Part shown: piece after piece, positions 7,400 to 15,862 of the stretch | How the letters are laid out: each line of letters opens with the position of its first letter | Numbering within the stretch: the first letter of the stretch is position 1 | NCBI GenBank assembly: GCA_045595365.1 | Contig: JAZOAI010000038.1 | Coordinates: forward strand, 1 to 64,000 | Length of the DNA: 64,000 nt | From: SIG480 sp045595365 | Lineage (GTDB): Bacteria > Bacillota > Clostridia > Oscillospirales > JAAYXM01 | Reading direction: 5' to 3' | Notes under the pieces: model-generated | What the model was told of the DNA's origin: nothing | Seen by the model: the letters and a program-made list of their open reading frames with translations, nothing else | Databases searched by the model: none | Translations under genes and position numbers: made by a program

Positions 7400-7941
7400 T
7401 CCCAAATCCTCCTTACCCATTTTTCAAGTGTCCCTGCAATTGCGTTGCTTGCACCCTTGATATCTTCTTCCGCAACGTCAATCCAATGGATGTAGTAGTA
7501 TGTTTTCCCCTTTTCCTCAGCTATGTCGAGAGTAATTGTTCCGGGAGTAAGGGTTATGGAGTTTGCAAGCGCGGACTGCGCGTACTCGCTCTTAAGGTCT
7601 GTTTCTATCTTTACGATGCCCGGGTTTATCGGAAGGCGCGGCGAAAGTGCGCGGCGCGCAACATCGACATTTGCCTTTATAAGCTCCCAGACAAAGGCTA
7701 TCACGCAGTAATAAATGCCTGCAAAAAACCGTTTTGGGTTAAAGAGAAAAAATGCTTTTTCGTGAATGAAGAAGCGCGCTGTAAATGCTGCTGCAAGTGC
7801 GCTTACTATAACGCCTGCCACAAGCACCTGCCACGATGCGCTCCCTGTGAAGATTGAGGCAATCTGCCCTGTGATTGCAAGCCAGAATATGTAGCATACA
7901 ATCGCAGTGGAAAGAAATGCCGAGAATTTTGTCTTTTTCAA
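7396..7941 (-). CDS. MrpE-like subunit (MbhA)
   Basis: Member of the MnhE/MrpE family. The 181 residues have two N-terminal membrane helices, then RFFAGIYYCVIAFVWELIKANVDVARRAL and a soluble domain with SITLTPGTITLDIAEE, the signature of this family. It opens the Mrp module and lies 15 bases after hypB. Its role in Mrp complexes is structural and needed for antiport; here it probably helps assemble the ion-pumping arm. Confidence 0.92.
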   Translation of the reverse strand: MKKTKFSAFLSTAIVCYIFWLAITGQIASIFTGSASWQVLVAGVIVSALAAAFTARFFIHEKAFFLFNPKRFFAGIYYCVIAFVWELIKANVDVARRALSPRLPINPGIVKIETDLKSEYAQSALANSITLTPGTITLDIAEEKGKTYYYIHWIDVAEEDIKGASNAIAGTLEKWVRRIWE

Positions 7942-7956
7942 AAGAACACCCCCTGC

Positions 7957-8616
7957 TTATCCTTTTATCTTTTTGTCTGCCGATAACGACAGCCACTCGC
8001 AAAGATCCTTTGCACCCTCGCCCGTTTTGGTCGAAACGCGGAAAATCTTTGCCCTGCCGTTTAAATCCTTAACGTTTTGCGAAACTCTTTCGCAGTCAAA
8101 GTCAAAATACGGAAGCATATCGTATTTATTTATGACGAGCGCATCGGTTGTCGCAAACATAAGCGGATATTTTTCCACCTTGTCGTCTCCCTCGGGGACA
8201 CTGAGAATGGATATCCTCAGGTCCTCACCGATGTTGAATTCGGCGGGGCAGACAAGGTTTCCTATGTTCTCTACTATGAGGATGTCAAGCTCGGAAAGAT
8301 TGAAGAAAGAAAGCATATGAGAAATCGACATCGCCTCAATGTGGCATGCACCGTCAGTCTGAAGCTGAACGACGGGGATCCCCATCTTGTCTATCTTCTC
8401 CGCATCTATCTTTCCTGCAATATCGCCTTCGATAACACCTATGCGGTACTTTTCGCGAAGGCTTTCAATCAGCGAGGTTATGAGGCTCGTTTTCCCCGCG
8501 CCGGGAGAACCCATAACGTTCACGAGAAGAACCTTTTCTTTTGAGAGAAGGTCTTTAATCTGGTCAGAGACATCCTCGTTCCATTCGAGAATCTGTTTTA
8601 CTATTTTAATTTCCAA
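7957..8616 (-). CDS. hypB: Hydrogenase nickel incorporation GTPase HypB
   Basis: GTPase that works with HypA to deliver nickel to the hydrogenase large subunit. The 219 residues contain the P-loop GSPGAGKTS, the switch region GVIEGDIAGKIDAEKI, a metal-site CHIEA motif and NKYDMLPYFDFD as the NKxD specificity motif. There is no N-terminal histidine-rich or CxxCGC nickel-binding stretch, so it is the minimal form. It lies 3 bases after hypA inside the hydrogenase operon, an unusual central position between catalytic and antiporter genes. Confidence 0.95.
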   Translation of the reverse strand: MEIKIVKQILEWNEDVSDQIKDLLSKEKVLLVNVMGSPGAGKTSLITSLIESLREKYRIGVIEGDIAGKIDAEKIDKMGIPVVQLQTDGACHIEAMSISHMLSFFNLSELDILIVENIGNLVCPAEFNIGEDLRISILSVPEGDDKVEKYPLMFATTDALVINKYDMLPYFDFDCERVSQNVKDLNGRAKIFRVSTKTGEGAKDLCEWLSLSADKKIKG

Positions 8617-8619
8617 TGA

Positions 8620-8961
8620 TTATTCCACCTCCAGGCTGTCCACAAAATATTCGCGGCCCGACTTAAGCTTTATCTCAGAGCTTTGGCATTCCGGGCAGTG
8701 AATCTTTCTTTTCGGAATTTCGCCCGCGTATCCACACGCCATACATTCTATCGTCACCGGGATTTTTTCGACCGAAAGGCGCGCGCCCTCGGCGATTGTC
8801 CCTTGGCTTATGATACTGAAATATTCCTGAATGCATTCGGGCAAAACGCCTGAAAGCTCGCCGATTTTAAGGCGGATTTCGAGGATTTTTTTTGCGCCGT
8901 GGCGTTTCGCCTCAGGCACTGCCGCCTCCATAATGCCTTCGCAAATTGCAAGCTCGTGCAT
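8620..8961 (-). CDS. hypA: Hydrogenase nickel incorporation protein HypA
   Basis: Nickel chaperone. From the ATG at 8961 the 113 residues begin MHELAICEGIMEA, giving the essential MHE nickel-binding N-terminus. The structural zinc site is formed by CMACG and CPEC (two CxxC pairs). A longer upstream frame runs into the large-subunit gene and is discarded. The large-subunit stop lies 1 base upstream, so the two genes are translationally linked. Confidence 0.96.
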   Translation of the reverse strand: MHELAICEGIMEAAVPEAKRHGAKKILEIRLKIGELSGVLPECIQEYFSIISQGTIAEGARLSVEKIPVTIECMACGYAGEIPKRKIHCPECQSSEIKLKSGREYFVDSLEVE

Positions 8962-8962
8962 A

Positions 8963-10045
8963 TTATCTGTCCATACAGCTGAAGCAGGGGTCGATACTTG
9001 CGACGATAAGCCCTGCGTCTGCAACGGAGTTGCCCTTGAGCATTGTCGGGATTGTCGGAGCTGTCTTGAAGGTCGGAACGTGGATGCTGACGCGCTTGTT
9101 AAATTCACTGCCGTCTGTTACGACCTTGTAGCAGAGCTGACCGCGCGGAGCCTCGTGGCGAACCATATACTCTCCTGCCGGAATCTTCGGAATTTTCGTC
9201 CCGAGGTTTATCGGGCCGGTCGGGAGCATTTCAAGTGCCTGACGGATAATCTTGATGCTTTCAAAGTTTTCAAGAACGCGGATGACAACACGGGAGAAAA
9301 CGTCGCAGCTGTCATACACTGCCTTATCAAACTCAAAATCCTCATAGCAGCAATAGGGTGAGTCCTTTCTGACGTCAACCGCGACGTTCGAGGCTCTTGC
9401 ATGAGGGCCGACGGCACCTATGCGGATAGAGTCCTCAGTAGTCAGAACGCCGACACCCTTTGTTCTGAGAGCAACTGTCTTGTCGGAGAGAAGGATGTCG
9501 CGCAGGCGAATCATGGATTTTTCGACCTTAGAGAGCATCTCAAGAATCTTTCTTCTCTTGTCATCGTCAATGTCGCGGCGGGAACCGCCGATTGTGACCA
9601 TACCGTAGTTTACGCGGTTGCCTGAAATTTCTTCAAGCATATCCATAATGACCTCGCGCTCATTCCAGGTGTGCATAAAGAGGCTGTCATGCCCGATAAG
9701 GTGGAGGGCGATTCCCAGCCAAAGGAAGTGAGAGTGAAGCCTTTCAAGCTCATTCATAATAACGCGGATATACTGACCGCGCTTCGGAACGTTCATCCCC
9801 GCAATGTTCTCAAGAGCCATTGCATATCCCAGCGCATGGGAGTGGGAGCAGATTCCGCAGACGCGCTCAACTAAAACTATGGTCTGGATAAAGTTTTTCT
9901 GCTGTGCAAGCTTTTCTATTCCTCGGTGGTTGTATCCTATAAACACCTCTGCAGAGGTGATTTCTTCACCGTCTGTATAGAGTTTTGCGTGTACCGGCTC
10001 TTCAAGCGCCGGATGATACGGACCGATAGGTACGATATAGCTCAT
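8963..10045 (-). CDS. Group 4 [NiFe]-hydrogenase catalytic large subunit (EchE/MbhL/NuoD-like)
   Basis: Catalytic subunit with the NiFe(CN)2CO site for H2 evolution or oxidation. The 360 residues show the N-terminal nickel motif RVCGICSHSH (C63, C66, H70) and the C-terminal motif DPCFSCMDR (C354, C357). All four nickel-binding cysteines are therefore present, and this is a hydrogenase rather than a NuoD that lost the site. The protein ends three residues after the last cysteine. Most large subunits carry a further peptide that a dedicated endopeptidase removes after nickel insertion; none is present here, and no such protease gene lies in the window. The gene follows the NuoC-like subunit by 3 bases. 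Confidence 0.95.
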   Translation of the reverse strand: MSYIVPIGPYHPALEEPVHAKLYTDGEEITSAEVFIGYNHRGIEKLAQQKNFIQTIVLVERVCGICSHSHALGYAMALENIAGMNVPKRGQYIRVIMNELERLHSHFLWLGIALHLIGHDSLFMHTWNEREVIMDMLEEISGNRVNYGMVTIGGSRRDIDDDKRRKILEMLSKVEKSMIRLRDILLSDKTVALRTKGVGVLTTEDSIRIGAVGPHARASNVAVDVRKDSPYCCYEDFEFDKAVYDSCDVFSRVVIRVLENFESIKIIRQALEMLPTGPINLGTKIPKIPAGEYMVRHEAPRGQLCYKVVTDGSEFNKRVSIHVPTFKTAPTIPTMLKGNSVADAGLIVASIDPCFSCMDR

Positions 10046-10048
10046 CTG

Positions 10049-10441
10049 TTATTCCCCTTTCTTTCCGTGTGCCTTGTCAATAAGCTCATCCATAGGCGTC
10101 ACTATAATCTGCCCCTGGCCGTCAAGCATATTGTCCGGCATGAACAGGCGTTTTGAAGTATCAAGCCCCTCGAAGGTGACATCCATAAGCTCAACGATTT
10201 CTCTTTCTGCCCACTCGGCACCCAGGTCATAGATGCCCGAAATTGAGGGCAGGACACTTTCGCCTTCAACGGTGTAGGATTCTATACCGCTTCCGACTTC
10301 GTATTCGTAAGAAATGTTGGGTTTTCCCTCGTCATTCACGAAGCCGTGGATCATCGCAAGGGCAACGCCTGCGCTTTTCATCCGCTCGGCTGTCGGAATA
10401 ATTTCATCCTTCGTTATGGCAATTTTCTTGTATTCCTGCAT
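10049..10441 (-). CDS. NuoC/EchD/MbhK-like hydrogenase subunit
   Basis: Member of the 30-kDa complex I subunit family that sits beside the catalytic subunit. The 130 residues include SGIYDLGAEWAEREIVELMDVTFEGLDTSKRLFMPDN, in which the AEREI-x-x-x-x-x-V-x-F-x-G motif is diagnostic. It is shorter than NuoC because the N-terminal extension is absent, as in Ech/Mbh. It is the first gene of the hydrogenase operon; a promoter with TATAAT lies about 50 bases upstream of its ATG. Confidence 0.88.
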   Translation of the reverse strand: MQEYKKIAITKDEIIPTAERMKSAGVALAMIHGFVNDEGKPNISYEYEVGSGIESYTVEGESVLPSISGIYDLGAEWAEREIVELMDVTFEGLDTSKRLFMPDNMLDGQGQIIVTPMDELIDKAHGKKGE

Positions 10442-10490
10442 TTTTCCACCTCACAGTTGCATATTATCTGTTTTTTCGCGTACATATTGG

Positions 10491-10519
10491 ATTATAGCAC
10501 AAATTTAAACATTTGAAAA
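10491..10519 (-). promoter_or_regulatory. Promoter of the hydrogenase operon
   Basis: On the minus strand a TATAAT (10491-10496), with an upstream TG forming an extended -10, is 17 bases from TTTTCA (10514-10519), a 4/6 match to -35. An imperfect dyad CAAAT-6-ATTTG (10500-10515) lies in the spacer. A GTTGCAT half-site (10456-10462), like the arm of the palindrome at 15770, sits in the leader. Operator roles are inference. Confidence 0.6.
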
Positions 10520-10550
10520 GGAAAAAACACGTTTTTAATATGTTATTATT

Positions 10551-11549
10551 TTAACAAATTCTTGGCAGTAGTGCGCCGGTGAGCTTTGAAAGCACACGGG
10601 TTCCGAACTCTCCGTCTATTGTGACGTGCCCGGGTCTTCTTGTCGTTATTTTCCCTATAACCGCAGCGTTTCTCCCTTCCTCGCACCCGCGAAGAAGCTC
10701 TATTGCCCGCTCGGCACAGGATCTATCGACAACGGCGAGGAGCTTTCCCTCATTTGCCGAATAAAGCGGGTCAAGCCCCAGAATGTCACACGCGGCAGAA
10801 ACCGACGGATTCATCGGAACATCCCGCTCAGACAACTCGATTGAAAAATCTCGCCCTTCCGCAAATTCGCAGAGCGTCGTCGCAACGCCGCCGCGCGTTG
10901 GGTCGCGCAGAACGCGAAGGCCGTCTCCGAGCTCATACAAACGCTCCGCCATTTTACCCAGCGGCGCGCAGTCGGAAAGAATTTCGCCTTCGACGAGGTT
11001 TTTGTTTCTTGAAAGCATTACTGCCGCGCCGTGGTCGCCACACGTTCCCGAAAGGATTACGGCATCGCCATCGCTGATATTGTCGGGGGATAAGTTCGCG
11101 TGCTTTAAAAAGCCTATTCCGGCGGTGTTGATATATATCCCGTCGCCGTGACCGCGCTCGACAACCTTCGTATCTCCGGTCACAACCGAAACTCCTGCAG
11201 ACTTTGCGGTTTTTGCAATCGAAGCTATGATTTTTTCAAGCGATGCGACAGGGAAGCCTTCTTCTATTATGAATGAAAGGCTTAAATACTTCGGGACCCC
11301 TCCCGACATCGCAATGTCGTTCACCGTTCCGCAGACGGAAAGCTTGCCTATATCCCCGCCGGGGAAAAAGCACGGGCTTACGACAAAGCTGTCGGTCGAA
11401 AACACAAGCTTTTCCGCACCTGTGACTATCGCGCCGTCAGACAGTGCGGCGAGCGCTTCGTTTGAAAGCGATGGGACTATCATCTCCTCAATGAGCGCGG
11501 AGGTCTTTTTTCCGCCGCTTCCGTAATCCAATGTAATTATCTCTTCCAC
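10551..11549 (-). CDS. hypE: Hydrogenase maturation protein HypE
   Basis: Converts the carbamoyl group on its C-terminal cysteine to thiocyanate, the source of the CN ligands of the NiFe site. It belongs to the PurM/AIR synthase-like family. It begins VEEIITLDYGSGGKKTS and ends ALLPRIC, with the required terminal Pro-Arg-Ile-Cys. I choose the GTG at 11549 because GGAGG lies nine bases upstream and hypD stops 4 bases before it; a start at 11585 would lie inside hypD with no ribosome binding site. The product is 332 residues, normal for the family. Confidence 0.96.
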   Translation of the reverse strand: MEEIITLDYGSGGKKTSALIEEMIVPSLSNEALAALSDGAIVTGAEKLVFSTDSFVVSPCFFPGGDIGKLSVCGTVNDIAMSGGVPKYLSLSFIIEEGFPVASLEKIIASIAKTAKSAGVSVVTGDTKVVERGHGDGIYINTAGIGFLKHANLSPDNISDGDAVILSGTCGDHGAAVMLSRNKNLVEGEILSDCAPLGKMAERLYELGDGLRVLRDPTRGGVATTLCEFAEGRDFSIELSERDVPMNPSVSAACDILGLDPLYSANEGKLLAVVDRSCAERAIELLRGCEEGRNAAVIGKITTRRPGHVTIDGEFGTRVLSKLTGALLPRIC

Positions 11550-11553
11550 TTTA

Positions 11554-12630
11554 TCAAACCTCCGTATACTTATATGCCGCGGCACACGCGCCCTCGCCCG
11601 AGACCATACAGGGACCTATCGGGTTTTCCGGAACACAGGCTTTCCCGAACAACGGGCACTCGCGCGGAGAAAGCTTTCCGCAGATTACATCCCCGCATCG
11701 GCAAGGCGTTATCTCTTCACTTTTTGAATAACTTATCCCGAATTTCTTTTCTGCATCATATGCTGAGAATTCTTCTCTTATCCCGAGCCCTGAGGCGGGA
11801 ATTTCACCGAGCCCGCGCCATATATCAAATCGGGGTGTGAATACTCTTTCTATCATTTTTGCTGCAATTTTGTTTCCGTCGTGTCGAACTGCTTTGGGAT
11901 ATGCGTTTTCAAGGCGCGCATCTCCCTTTTCTATCTGAGAAAGAAGCTGCGCGACCGCGATGAGAATCTCCCTCGGCTCAAAGCCTCCGACGACGCAAGG
12001 GAGAGAAAACTCATCTGCGAGGAAGGAAAAGCCCGCGGCCCCGATTATCGTTGCAACATGCCCGGGGCAGAGAAACCCGGAAACGGAAAACTCTTTATCC
12101 ACAATCAGCGCGCGGAGAGCAGGCTCTACCATCTTGAGCATTGAAAAAACGGAAAAGTTTTTTACTCCCTCTTCTTCTGCGGAGAGGATTGCCGCCGCAG
12201 TCCCCGGGGCTGTCGTTTCAAAGCCCACACCGAGGAAAACAACCTCAGCGCCCGCGTTTTCCCTTGCCAAAGCGACAGCATCAAGGGGGGAGTATACCAC
12301 CTCAACCCTTGCGCCTTGCGCCTTTGCGCGAGAGAGGCTCTGCCCCTGAACGCTTCCCGGAACGCGGACCATATCGCCGTAGGTCGCGATGATTACGCTT
12401 TCTCGTTTTGCAAGCTTAAGAATCTCATCTATAACCCCGGCAGGAGTCACACAGACGGGGCACCCGGGCCCGGACAAGAGCTTTATGTTTTCCGGAAGCG
12501 CGGTGCGAAGCCCCGATTTTGCAATCGCCATGGTGTGGGTTCCGCAGATCTCCATAAGCTTTATGTTCCCGAGGCTCATTTCACGGATTTTCTCAAGTAT
12601 TTCTTTGTTAGTTAAGTTTTCGCAATTCAT
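11554..12630 (-). CDS. hypD: Hydrogenase maturation protein HypD
   Basis: Iron-sulfur scaffold that, with HypC, assembles the Fe(CN)2CO unit. The 358 residues show all HypD landmarks: MEICGTHTMAIAKSG, GPGCPVCVTP, GVGFETTAPGTA and a C-terminal cysteine group (CRCGDVICG, then CPLFGKAC and PIGPCMVSGEGAC) for the [4Fe-4S] cluster. The gene overlaps the 3' end of hypC by 23 bases and ends 4 bases before hypE. Confidence 0.97.
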   Translation of the reverse strand: MNCENLTNKEILEKIREMSLGNIKLMEICGTHTMAIAKSGLRTALPENIKLLSGPGCPVCVTPAGVIDEILKLAKRESVIIATYGDMVRVPGSVQGQSLSRAKAQGARVEVVYSPLDAVALARENAGAEVVFLGVGFETTAPGTAAAILSAEEEGVKNFSVFSMLKMVEPALRALIVDKEFSVSGFLCPGHVATIIGAAGFSFLADEFSLPCVVGGFEPREILIAVAQLLSQIEKGDARLENAYPKAVRHDGNKIAAKMIERVFTPRFDIWRGLGEIPASGLGIREEFSAYDAEKKFGISYSKSEEITPCRCGDVICGKLSPRECPLFGKACVPENPIGPCMVSGEGACAAAYKYTEV

Positions 12631-12838
12631 TTTCTACTTCCTCTGCTGCCGCGATGCTTTCCTTTGCTTCATCCGCGCACATACGCTCAATGGCAAAGCC
12701 TGCATGCACAATAACGTATTCTCCGATTTTCGGGTTCTCGATAAAATCCACGCGGATTTTCCTTCTGACGCCGTCGCGTTCTCCGATTGCATCGTTTCCC
12801 GAAAGCTCTGTAATTTTAAGTGGCACTGCAAGGCACAT
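12608..12838 (-). CDS. hypC: Hydrogenase maturation chaperone HypC
   Basis: Small chaperone that carries the Fe(CN)2CO unit with HypD and hands it to the large subunit. From the ATG at 12838 the protein begins MCLAVPLKI. Cys2, which becomes N-terminal after methionine removal, is the essential ligand, so this start and not the TTG three bases upstream is correct. It is 76 residues. It overlaps hypF by 23 bases and hypD by 23 bases, giving tight coupling. Confidence 0.96.
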   Translation of the reverse strand: MCLAVPLKITELSGNDAIGERDGVRRKIRVDFIENPKIGEYVIVHAGFAIERMCADEAKESIAAAEEVENELRKLN

Positions 12839-15089
12839 CAATGCCGCCCCCTTTCTCTGCTATCATAAGCTGGCCGAGAGAAATCCCCTCGTCGTTTGGC
12901 GATACCTGTCTGTGAGTGTATACCTCAAGTCTGAAATCCCGAAGCCTTTTAACAAGTCTTTTTAGTATATACATATTCTGAAAGCTCCCGCCCGAGAGAG
13001 CAACTCGCCGCTCTCTTTTCTCGCGCGATATTTGCAACGTAATCTCTGCCGCCATATCGACAAGCGTGTTCATAAACGCGGCGGAGATTTCTGATATGTC
13101 CGCACCGCTTCTTCTCTCACGGGAAATTACGCGAATCATTTCGCGCCAGTCAAACACATACAATCCGTTTTTCTCATTTATTGTGTACGGATAAACCTTT
13201 TCGCACTTCTCGTCTGCCGCCGCTTCAAGAAGCTGCGCTGCCTGCCCCTCATAAGAAGCTTTTTCTTTTATTCCGAGGATTGAAGCAACGCCGTCAAAAA
13301 GCCTGCCCATACTCGTAACCTTCGGGCAGTTTATATCCGCCTTCAGAAGCTTTTTTACTTTTTCTGCTCCCGCGCCGAAAATCGCGGAGGGGTCCTCATC
13401 TGCCGACTGCATCAGCGAGGCTCCGATTCTTGAAATCTCGCGTGCGGCACGGTCTCCCCCGGGAAGCGTTATCTCTTCAATCGTTCCGAGCCTTTCTGCT
13501 TTCCGGTAGTCTCCAAACAAAAATTCCGCGCCCAAGCTTTTGCCGTCAGGGCCAAAGCCCGTTCCGTCCCATATAATGCCGATGCAGTTTCCGGAAAGCG
13601 CGTTATCCGCCATGCACGATGCCATATGAGCGTGGTGATGATATGCGCCGACGAGCGGAACGGAAATTTCCCGCGCTCTTTTTCGCGCATATTCTCCCGA
13701 CATATAATCAGGGTGCATATCGCAGACTATAAGCTCGGGGACAGCATCAAAAATCTTTTCAAAGTGAGATATCTGTTCTTCATAGCAATCGAGCGTTTCG
13801 AGATTTTTCAAGTCTCCTATATGAGCGCTCGGGAAAACCTCGCCGTTTCGGGAAACAGAAAACGAGGCCTTCTGCTCCGCACCGCAGGCCAGAATGTTTT
13901 TATAAATCCCCTCTATGCATATGGGGTGCGGGACATAGCCGCGGCTTCGACGCGCAAAATACTCTCTCCCCTCATACTCCCATGCAAGAGAGTCGTCGCA
14001 ACGGACATAAATTTCTCTGTTGTTGGTAAGAAACCCGTCAGCGATTCCGGAAAGTGAGGCCACAGCTTCGTCGTCTTTATATACAATGGGTAGCTCGGAA
14101 ACGTTTGCACTCGTCATAACAAGGCAGGAGAACTCTCCCTGCATAAGGAGATAATGAACGGGAGTGTACGGGAGCATAACCCCGAGGTATCCGTTTTCGC
14201 TTATATGCATAAAATCGTTTTTGTTTTTCTTACGAAGCAGGATTATCGGCCTGTGATGAGAGGTGAGCAGCCGCTCCTCAGCTTCCGAAACCTCGGCGAT
14301 TTCGCGCACAACGGAAATGTCGCGGCACATCAGCGCAAAGGGCTTTTCATCGCGCCGCTTTCTCTCACGAAGACGGAAAGCAGCCGCTTCCATATCCGCG
14401 CGGCAGGCAAGGTGAACTCCACCAAGCCCTTTTACGGCACAAATCCCGCCGTTTTTGAGAAGCTCGCGTGCCATCGACAGCGCATCTCCCGAAACTTCCT
14501 TTCCCGAAGCATCAAGAAAGGAAAGCTCCGGCCCGCAGGATGGGCAGCAATCGGGCTGGGCGTGGTATCTGCGGCTTTTGATGTCTCCATATTCCTCGGC
14601 ACAAGTCTCACACATCGGAAACTCTGCCATGGTCGTATTTTTTCTGTCGTATGGAATATCCTTGGTTATCGTAAAGCGCGGCCCGCAGTTTGTGCAGTTT
14701 ATAAACGGGTAGCGATACCTGCGGTCAGACTTGTCAAAAAGCTCCCGGAGGCAATCCTCGCAGATTGCCGTGTCGGGCGAAATCAACGTGCTGCGGGAAG
14801 AATTCGCCTCGCTTTCTGAAATTGAAAATTCCGCATACCCCGAAAGCTCTCCCGAATATTCCGTTTTTATCTCATATATCTCGGAAAGCTTTGGTTTTTC
14901 TTCTGAAAGCCCGGAGAGGAAGCCTTCAATTTTTTCTTTTTCACCCTCAACAGACAGCTCAACACCGAAAGACGTGTTTCTGATTTCTCCGAAAATCCCA
15001 AAATCAGCTGCACGCCTGTGGATAAACGGGCGAAAGCCTACGCCCTGAACTATTCCGTTAATCTTAACCTCTGCGTGAATTATCGCCAT
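12816..15089 (-). CDS. hypF: Carbamoyltransferase HypF
   Basis: Makes the carbamoyl group for the cyanide ligands from carbamoyl phosphate and ATP and transfers it to HypE. The 757 residues contain, in order, an N-terminal acylphosphatase domain (GIVQGVGFRPF), two zinc-finger motifs (CEDCLRELF...CTNCGPRF and CETCAEEY...CCPSCGPEL), a YrdC-like domain and a Kae1-like domain with the HHHAHMASCMADN metal motif. Length is normal. It lies 18 bases after the Crp-like regulator gene and leads into hypC. Confidence 0.97.
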   Translation of the reverse strand: MAIIHAEVKINGIVQGVGFRPFIHRRAADFGIFGEIRNTSFGVELSVEGEKEKIEGFLSGLSEEKPKLSEIYEIKTEYSGELSGYAEFSISESEANSSRSTLISPDTAICEDCLRELFDKSDRRYRYPFINCTNCGPRFTITKDIPYDRKNTTMAEFPMCETCAEEYGDIKSRRYHAQPDCCPSCGPELSFLDASGKEVSGDALSMARELLKNGGICAVKGLGGVHLACRADMEAAAFRLRERKRRDEKPFALMCRDISVVREIAEVSEAEERLLTSHHRPIILLRKKNKNDFMHISENGYLGVMLPYTPVHYLLMQGEFSCLVMTSANVSELPIVYKDDEAVASLSGIADGFLTNNREIYVRCDDSLAWEYEGREYFARRSRGYVPHPICIEGIYKNILACGAEQKASFSVSRNGEVFPSAHIGDLKNLETLDCYEEQISHFEKIFDAVPELIVCDMHPDYMSGEYARKRAREISVPLVGAYHHHAHMASCMADNALSGNCIGIIWDGTGFGPDGKSLGAEFLFGDYRKAERLGTIEEITLPGGDRAAREISRIGASLMQSADEDPSAIFGAGAEKVKKLLKADINCPKVTSMGRLFDGVASILGIKEKASYEGQAAQLLEAAADEKCEKVYPYTINEKNGLYVFDWREMIRVISRERRSGADISEISAAFMNTLVDMAAEITLQISREKRERRVALSGGSFQNMYILKRLVKRLRDFRLEVYTHRQVSPNDEGISLGQLMIAEKGGGIDVPCSAT

Positions 15090-15107
15090 TGTAACACCCT
15101 TTTTTCT

Positions 15108-15755
15108 CTAATGCAAAAGCTGAATTTTCCGCCTGTCGGTGGAAATAAGCCCCTCATCGCTCATCTTCCGAAGCTCGCGCATCATCGCACTTCGGTCGGC
15201 GCAGATATAGTCTGCAAGGTAGCTTAAGGAAAACGGAAGCTCGAAGCTCCGGCTCCCCTCCTTCTGCGAATACATCGTGAAAAGCGAGAGCAGCTTATCC
15301 CTTATTGAGCGGTTCCCGAGAATCTCGATGCGCTCCGAGAGGCGCTTTGCCTTCTTGGTGACAACCCGGAACATATTTTCAACTACCATTGTGTGGCATT
15401 TGCACGCATTTGAACAGCGCTTTGCAATGTTTTCATACAGTATGAAAGCAATTTCACATTTTTTCTCGCACACTGCAAAAATTCCGCGCCCGTTCTCCTC
15501 AGAGAAGGCAAACATCTCTCCAAAAACATCGTTTTCGGAAAGGTCCTCAAGCACAACGCGGTTCCCGGCAGAATCAACGCGTGAAAGCGACACGCTCCCC
15601 GACATAACTATGCCGATTTTGTCAAAGGCACGGTCAAAATCCCATATGGTTTCGCCGGTTTCAAACTTCTGCCTCTGGATGTTAAAGCAGGATATCATCC
15701 TCTCCTTGTCAGATGCCTTGACGCCGTCAAAAAGAAATATCTGGTCAATGTTCAA
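15108..15755 (-). CDS. Crp/Fnr-family transcriptional regulator, cysteine-rich
   Basis: An N-terminal cyclic-nucleotide-binding-like beta barrel (about 15-110) is followed by a dimer helix and a C-terminal winged helix-turn-helix (about 165-205, SLSYLADYICADRSAMMRELRKM). Six cysteines occur in the effector half (C23, C96, C100, C114, C118, C120), including a tight C-x3-C-x-C group. That would suit an Fe-S or thiol-based redox sensor, although the FNR cysteine spacing is not reproduced. The start is TTG at 15755 with GAGGTG seven bases upstream. It heads the hypFCDE operon and is divergent from rubrerythrin, so oxygen, redox or NO sensing is plausible. The ligand is unknown. Confidence 0.85.
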   Translation of the reverse strand: MNIDQIFLFDGVKASDKERMISCFNIQRQKFETGETIWDFDRAFDKIGIVMSGSVSLSRVDSAGNRVVLEDLSENDVFGEMFAFSEENGRGIFAVCEKKCEIAFILYENIAKRCSNACKCHTMVVENMFRVVTKKAKRLSERIEILGNRSIRDKLLSLFTMYSQKEGSRSFELPFSLSYLADYICADRSAMMRELRKMSDEGLISTDRRKIQLLH

Positions 15756-15769
15756 AATTTTTCACCTCG

Positions 15770-15785
15770 TGTTGCAAATGCAACA
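15770..15785. promoter_or_regulatory. Candidate operator palindrome between regulator and rubrerythrin
   Basis: TGTTGCA-AA-TGCAACA is a perfect 7+7 dyad with a 2-base centre. It lies 15 bases upstream of the Crp-like regulator start and 77 bases upstream of rubrerythrin, in their shared intergenic region. Size and symmetry suit a Crp/Fnr-family dimer. A related half-site occurs in the hydrogenase leader at 10456-10462. Binding is inferred from position. Confidence 0.55.
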
Positions 15786-15862
15786 GAATTTTCTTTAAGT
15801 ATATGATACTATAACAACAGCAAAAAGTAAATACCAAATTTCACCAAAAGGAGTTTTTTATC

